Part shown: positions 60,186 to 64,000 of the stretch, in pieces
How the letters are laid out: every line of letters begins with the position of its first letter
How positions within the stretch are numbered: position 1 is the first letter of the stretch
Notes under the pieces: model-generated
The model's input: the letters and a program-made list of their open reading frames with translations, nothing else
Database searches by the model: none
Told to the model about the DNA's origin: nothing
Program-made: the position numbers and the translations under genes
From: G965222335 sp965222335
GTDB lineage: Bacteria; Pseudomonadota; Gammaproteobacteria; Pseudomonadales; Halieaceae
DNA length: 64,000 nucleotides
NCBI GenBank assembly: GCA_965222335.1
Contig: OZ244944.1
Span: forward strand, 2,790,001 to 2,854,000
Reading direction: 5' to 3'

Positions 60186-60650
60186 ATGATGAATGACAGT
60201 CTCAGCCTGCAACAATTTCTGCCCTATCGCTGCAACAGCCTGGCGCAAAAAATCAGCGTCTCGTTGTCGCGAATCTATGTGCAACGCTTCGGGATCAGCG
60301 TCGCCGAATGGCGCACCCTGGTGACCCTGGCGGAACACGGGGAACTGCAGGCCAAGCAGGTGGCGAGCCACACCAGCATGGACAAGGTCCGGGTGTCGCG
60401 GGCGGTGGCCACGATGCGCGAGAAAGGTCTGCTCAGCAGCCGGCCCAGCGAGCGCGACAGCCGCGCCGTTCACCTGCGCCTCACGGAGGCGGGCCAGGAC
60501 CTTTACCGGCGCATTGTGCCCGAGGCCCTGGCCTGGGAGCGTGACCTGTTGGCCCCGCTCTCTGCCAGCGAGTGCGCGTCCCTGTTCGACCTGCTGGACC
60601 GCCTCGAACTCCGTCTGCAGGAACTCGAAAACCAGGGGACGGATACCTGA
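60186..60650 (+). CDS. MarR-family transcriptional regulator
   Basis: 154 residues with a MarR winged helix: ISVAEWRTLVTLAEHGELQAKQVASHTSMDKVRVSRAVATMREKGL (residues 37-83; core SMDKVRVSRAVATM) and the wing SERDSRAVHLRLTEAGQDLYRR. The last residues GTDT and the stop codon come from a copy of the GGGGACGGATACC repeat, so the native C-terminus may have been altered. It is 52 bases before the aromatic amino acid hydroxylase gene on the same strand and is its likely regulator; MarR proteins often sense aromatic compounds. Confidence 0.92.
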   Translation: MMNDSLSLQQFLPYRCNSLAQKISVSLSRIYVQRFGISVAEWRTLVTLAEHGELQAKQVASHTSMDKVRVSRAVATMREKGLLSSRPSERDSRAVHLRLTEAGQDLYRRIVPEALAWERDLLAPLSASECASLFDLLDRLELRLQELENQGTDT

Positions 60651-60670
60651 TTTCAATGGGGCCGGATACC
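60635..60670. repeat. Two copies of the GGGGACGGATACC repeat overlapping the MarR gene end
   Basis: GGGGACGGATACC (60635-60647) and the one-mismatch copy GGGGCCGGATACC (60658-60670) lie in direct orientation. The first encodes the last codons of the MarR gene and runs into its TGA. Confidence 0.95.
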
Positions 60671-60702
60671 TGTTTTATGGTCCAGGCATTGCGGAGGTAA
60701 GA

Positions 60703-62430
60703 GTGAATCAAGAAGAGATCGTGGCGTCACTGCCAGCCCACCTGCAGCCCTTCGTGGCCATCCAGGACCCGGGTCGCTATACCCCCCGCGATCATGCCGT
60801 GTGGCGCTTCATCATGTGGCAGCTCACGCGGCAGCTGCGTGACACGGCGCATCCGGTGTACATGGAGGGCCTGAGCCGCACCGGTATCGCCCTCGACCAC
60901 ATACCCTCCATCGACGAAATGAATCACTGCCTGGCACCCCTGGGTTGGCGCGCGGTGGTGGTGGATGGCTTTATTCCGCCGGCGATCTTTATGGAGTTTC
61001 AGGCGCGCAAGGTTCTGGTGATCGCCCTGGATATGCGCAGCGTGGAGCATATTTTCTATACCCCGGCGCCGGACATTGTGCACGAGTCCGCCGGCCACGC
61101 GCCCTTCATCGTGGATATTGACTACGCCGAGTTCCTGCAGCGCTTTGGCGAGGTCGGGATGCGGGCCATCGCGTCGGATCACGACCACGCCCTGTACGAG
61201 GCGGTGCGCCACCTGTCCATCGTCAAGGAGCATCCCGGGAGCACCGCGGCGGATATCGACGCGGCCCAGCAGCGCCTGGACGCACTGGCCGGCGCGGAGG
61301 AAACACCCTCGGAAGCCGCGCTGCTCACCCGCCTGCACTGGTGGACCGTGGAGTACGGGCTGGTGGGCGAGCTGGACGATTACCGGATCTTCGGCGCCGG
61401 GCTGTTGTCTTCACTGGGCGAGAGTCGCCATTGCCTGGATGACGACCGGGTGCGCAAACTCCCTTTGACCGTGGATGCGGTGCGCTATCCCTACGACATT
61501 ACCTCGGAGCAGCCGCAGCTTTTTGTGACCAAGAGCTGTCGTCACCTGAGCCAGGTGCTGGAGGAATTCGCCGATGGCATGGCCTTCAAGCGCGGTGGCG
61601 CCAGCGCCCTGCGGCAGGCGATCGACGCCGGCACGGTGTGCACCGCCCAGTACGACTCCGGGATGCAGGTCAGCGGGCGCCTGGTGGAGCTTTGTTGCGA
61701 TGCGGTTGGCAACCCGACCTACCTGCGTACTGAAGGCCCTACCCAGCTGGCCTGGCGCGAGCGAGAGCTCTACGGTCACGGTATCGAAGCCCACCCGGAC
61801 GGCTACGGTGCCCCCGTGGGCCTGCTCAAGGAGTTTACCCGTTGCCTGTCTGATTATTCCGTGGATGAACTGAAAGCCCACGCCGTGGTGATCGGTGAGC
61901 CGGTGCGCCTGGAGTTTCTGTCCGGGATCACGGTTGAGGGTCGCCTGGAAAATATCTTGCGCCAGGAGCACCGCAACCTGCTATTGAGTTTCAGCAACTG
62001 CAGGGTCACGGATCTGGCGGGGCGCGTGCTGTTCCAGCCCGACTGGGGCCAGTATGATATGGCTGTGGGCGCACGAATAAGCTCTGTCTTCGGCGGCACC
62101 GCTGACCGCGATCGCTTTCGCCTGTACGAGGCGGCCTCCTCCGGGACGCCGCCCCCGGTGCCCCGGGACGCCCAGCTGATGGCGCTGTACCAGCAGATCG
62201 CCGACATCGCCGGGGCGACACCGCCCGATCGTGAGGAGGTCGAGGCTTTGCTGGTGCAGCTGCAAGACTACCCCCGGGAGTGGCTGCTGCAGGTGGAACT
62301 GCTGCGGGCCCTGCCCAAAGACGGGCCCTGGGATGCGCCGCGTGAACACATCAAGTCAGCCCTGGGCGCTGCGGCCGAATCCGGGCCGGAAGTCGCGGAG
62401 CTGATTCACCTGGCACTGGAGACCACCTGA
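60703..62430 (+). CDS. Long-form aromatic amino acid hydroxylase (phenylalanine-4-hydroxylase-like)
   Basis: A 575-residue pterin- and iron-dependent monooxygenase. The iron ligands are His127 and His132 in VHESAGHAPF and Glu217 in WWTVEYGL, matching the two-His-one-Glu site of phenylalanine hydroxylase. The catalytic domain covers roughly residues 15-320; a further 250 residues form a C-terminal extension seen in the long aromatic amino acid hydroxylase subfamily, with no domain I can name. Start GTG 60703 is fixed by the ribosome binding site GGAGGTAAG; longer frames cross the repeats. It lies between a MarR gene and a haloalkane dehalogenase gene (two bases downstream). Confidence 0.88.
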   Translation: MNQEEIVASLPAHLQPFVAIQDPGRYTPRDHAVWRFIMWQLTRQLRDTAHPVYMEGLSRTGIALDHIPSIDEMNHCLAPLGWRAVVVDGFIPPAIFMEFQARKVLVIALDMRSVEHIFYTPAPDIVHESAGHAPFIVDIDYAEFLQRFGEVGMRAIASDHDHALYEAVRHLSIVKEHPGSTAADIDAAQQRLDALAGAEETPSEAALLTRLHWWTVEYGLVGELDDYRIFGAGLLSSLGESRHCLDDDRVRKLPLTVDAVRYPYDITSEQPQLFVTKSCRHLSQVLEEFADGMAFKRGGASALRQAIDAGTVCTAQYDSGMQVSGRLVELCCDAVGNPTYLRTEGPTQLAWRERELYGHGIEAHPDGYGAPVGLLKEFTRCLSDYSVDELKAHAVVIGEPVRLEFLSGITVEGRLENILRQEHRNLLLSFSNCRVTDLAGRVLFQPDWGQYDMAVGARISSVFGGTADRDRFRLYEAASSGTPPPVPRDAQLMALYQQIADIAGATPPDREEVEALLVQLQDYPREWLLQVELLRALPKDGPWDAPREHIKSALGAAAESGPEVAELIHLALETT

Positions 62431-62432
62431 TC

Positions 62433-63437
62433 ATGCAAACACCGACCGAGGGTCCCGAGACACCCACGCGGGTACGCACCCCCGACGCACACTTTACCGG
62501 GTTGCCGGATTTCCCCTTTTTGCCTCATTACCTGTCGGTCCCCTGGCCGGCGGGTGATGGCCCCCTGCGCATGCACTACCTTGATGAGGGCCCCCGGGAT
62601 GCGCCGGTGATCCTGATGGTCCACGGTGAGCCCAGCTGGTCATATCTCTATCGCCATCTGGTGCCGGTGTTTGTCGCTGCCGGCTACCGAACCGTGGTGC
62701 CGGACCTTATCGGCTTCGGCCGCTCGGACAAGCCCACGCGGCCCTGGGACTACAGTTTCGCGGCCCACCTTGACTGGCTGGGAGCCCTGTTGACGGCGCT
62801 GGACTTGCATAAGGTGACCCTGGTTTGCCAGGACTGGGGCGGTCCCGTGGGGCTGGGCGTGCTGGCGCGGGAGAGCGAGCGATTCAGCGCCGTGGTCGCC
62901 GCGAATACCATGCTGCACACCGCGGCACCGGAGCTGGCGGGTCGTACAACCTGGGCCGCCCACGCCGTGGATGACAATGACTGCCGCCTGAACCAGGGCC
63001 TGCTGGACTGGGCCCGCCATGGACAGCGGGAGGCGCACTTTCTCGCCGGGGATTCCCTGCAGTGGGCCACGCTTACGGAACTGCCCCCGGCAGTGATCGC
63101 GGCCTACGACGCGCCCTTTCCGGGAGAGTGGCACAAGGTCGGTATGCGCCAGTTCCCGCTGCTGATACCGCTGACCCCCAGTGACCCCGGCGCCGCCATC
63201 AATCGCGAAACCTGGGCGATGCTGTCAGCGTTTGAGCGCCCCTTTCTCACCCTGTTCAGCGACGCTGACCCCACCACCCACGGTTGGGAGGCCCTGTTCC
63301 GCGAGCGGATTCCCGGCGCCCGGGACCAGCCCCACCAGGTGCTCGCCGGCGCCGGCCATTTCTGGCAGGAAGACTGCGGCACCGAGGCGGCGCAGATCAT
63401 CCTCGACTGGCTTGCCGGTCATCACCTGACACCCTGA
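62433..63437 (+). CDS. Haloalkane dehalogenase-like alpha/beta hydrolase (HLD-I type)
   Basis: 334 residues with the haloalkane dehalogenase layout: oxyanion segment MVHGEPSWSYLYR, nucleophile Asp134 followed by halide-binding Trp135 in CQDWGG, an acid Asp in LFSDADPTT after the seventh strand (the subfamily I position) and the catalytic His in GAGHFWQED. No signal peptide. These enzymes hydrolyse carbon-halogen bonds, giving an alcohol and halide. ATG 62433 is two bases after the hydroxylase stop codon, so the two are cotranscribed. An epoxide hydrolase or other ester-type role cannot be excluded, but Asp-Trp argues for dehalogenase chemistry. Confidence 0.88.
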   Translation: MQTPTEGPETPTRVRTPDAHFTGLPDFPFLPHYLSVPWPAGDGPLRMHYLDEGPRDAPVILMVHGEPSWSYLYRHLVPVFVAAGYRTVVPDLIGFGRSDKPTRPWDYSFAAHLDWLGALLTALDLHKVTLVCQDWGGPVGLGVLARESERFSAVVAANTMLHTAAPELAGRTTWAAHAVDDNDCRLNQGLLDWARHGQREAHFLAGDSLQWATLTELPPAVIAAYDAPFPGEWHKVGMRQFPLLIPLTPSDPGAAINRETWAMLSAFERPFLTLFSDADPTTHGWEALFRERIPGARDQPHQVLAGAGHFWQEDCGTEAAQIILDWLAGHHLTP

Positions 63438-63517
63438 CTCGCCCGCGCTGGACACCCCCGGGAGGGGCTTGTACTGTTCCGGGCTGACAGATTTTCGTGA
63501 CCCATCCAGGAGACCGC

Positions 63518-64000
63518 ATGCCGCTGGATTTTGACGGCGCCCGCCTGCCCAACCCCCATCACACCGCGGAGCACCACGCCTGGCGCACCCAGCTGCGCCG
63601 CTTTATCGATACCGAAATCATGCCCTACGCCGACGCCTGGGACGAGGCCGGTGAAATTCCCGCCGAACTGTGGCCCAAGGCGGCGGCGGTGGGTCTGCTC
63701 GGCCTGGGTTATCCCGAGGCCTACGGCGGTATCAGCGAGGGCACGGACGTCTGGCACGGCTGGATCGCCAATGAGGAGCTGGCCCGGGTCGGTGCCGGCG
63801 GGATCAACGCCAGCCTGATGATTCACGGTATCGGCCTGCCCCCCGTGATGCACTGGGGCAGCGAGGCGATGAAGCGTGCGGTGGCGCCGCCGGTGCTCGC
63901 CGGTGAGCGGCACATCTCCCTGGGCATCACCGAGCCGGGCGCCGGCTCGGACGTTGCGGGCATCAGCACGACCGCGGTTCGCGACGGTGACCATTTCGTG
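63518..64000 (+). CDS. Acyl-CoA dehydrogenase, N-terminal part (runs off the window)
   Basis: The first 161 residues of an acyl-CoA dehydrogenase are present. The N-terminal helical domain has RRFIDTEIMPYADAWDEAGEIP and GLLGLGYPEAYGG; the start of the middle beta domain shows LGITEPGAGSDVAGISTTAVRDGD, the FAD-contact segment. The family oxidises acyl-CoA at C2-C3 with ETF as acceptor. AGGAGACC is the ribosome binding site before ATG 63518. The chain-length specificity and the catalytic Glu lie beyond the right edge. Confidence 0.93.
   Translation, partial: MPLDFDGARLPNPHHTAEHHAWRTQLRRFIDTEIMPYADAWDEAGEIPAELWPKAAAVGLLGLGYPEAYGGISEGTDVWHGWIANEELARVGAGGINASLMIHGIGLPPVMHWGSEAMKRAVAPPVLAGERHISLGITEPGAGSDVAGISTTAVRDGDHFV

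Noticed and set aside
60514..60702. Longer N-terminus for the aromatic amino acid hydroxylase
   Set aside because: It overlaps the MarR gene and translates the repeat copies; the GTG at 60703 has a near-perfect ribosome binding site and the family N-terminus.
1..64000. tRNA, rRNA, CRISPR arrays, prophage or intact insertion sequences
   Set aside because: I looked for cloverleaf-like sequences, regularly spaced repeats and transposase motifs and found none that hold up.

Overview
The window is about 64 kb of GC-rich, densely coding chromosome. Gene order and protein types point to a marine gammaproteobacterium, most likely Halieaceae/Cellvibrionales-like (inference). The supporting blocks are uvrA | MFS | ssb, fabA-fabB, ispB | rplU-rpmA-obgE-proB, a UrcA protein, a long-form aromatic amino acid hydroxylase and a haloalkane dehalogenase. 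I see no tRNA, rRNA, CRISPR array, phage or intact insertion sequence.

Layout. 1-9.9 kb is housekeeping: the start of a Ser/Thr kinase gene, uvrA, an MFS exporter, ssb, an RmlD-like protein, moaB-moeA and fabA-fabB. 10.2-13.9 kb is a sugar-nucleotide operon (mannose-1-P guanylyltransferase, galU, phosphomannomutase). 13.9-21.1 kb is a metal-handling region: a copB-like outer-membrane gene broken by an in-frame amber codon, then an acetyltransferase and a membrane acyltransferase, then copC-copD and a four-gene set (small exported His protein, HupE/UreJ permease, single-span anchor protein, DUF4198 protein). 21.1-42.5 kb is a large catabolic island: a DSD1-family PLP enzyme, three DadA/PuuB-type flavoproteins, an M20 amidohydrolase, a three-subunit Fe-S/FAD dehydrogenase, two aldehyde dehydrogenases, a complete dipeptide-type ABC importer, a HAD enzyme, a class III aminotransferase, a tartrate/D-malate dehydrogenase, a hydroxyacid dehydrogenase and an Lrp regulator. 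42.6-45.9 kb is ferric-siderophore uptake. 46-52.7 kb is again conserved housekeeping (pgi, ispB, rplU-rpmA, obgE, proB). 52.8-64 kb holds an aldehyde dehydrogenase, a ZIP transporter, an ICMT-like protein, hemH, UrcA, an amidohydrolase, an SDR, a MarR regulator, an aromatic amino acid hydroxylase, a haloalkane dehalogenase and the start of an acyl-CoA dehydrogenase gene.

How the genes work together. The catabolic island looks like uptake and oxidation of an N-substituted amino acid, polyamine, opine or small peptide: import by the ABC system, cleavage of amide and C-N bonds by the hydrolase and flavoproteins, oxidation of the released aldehydes, and transamination and decarboxylation toward central metabolism. 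The substrate cannot be read from sequence. In the metal cluster, four exported proteins are predicted to start with histidine once their signal peptides are removed, which suggests a shared periplasmic copper or nickel chemistry.

Non-coding signals of note are a terminator-like hairpin inside the rplU leader, a 140-bp nested palindrome between proB and an aldehyde dehydrogenase gene, GGTATCCGTCCCC repeats (one forming the end of a MarR gene), GC-rich short tandem repeats in several intergenic regions, and a repeat-rich 650-bp gap before obgE.
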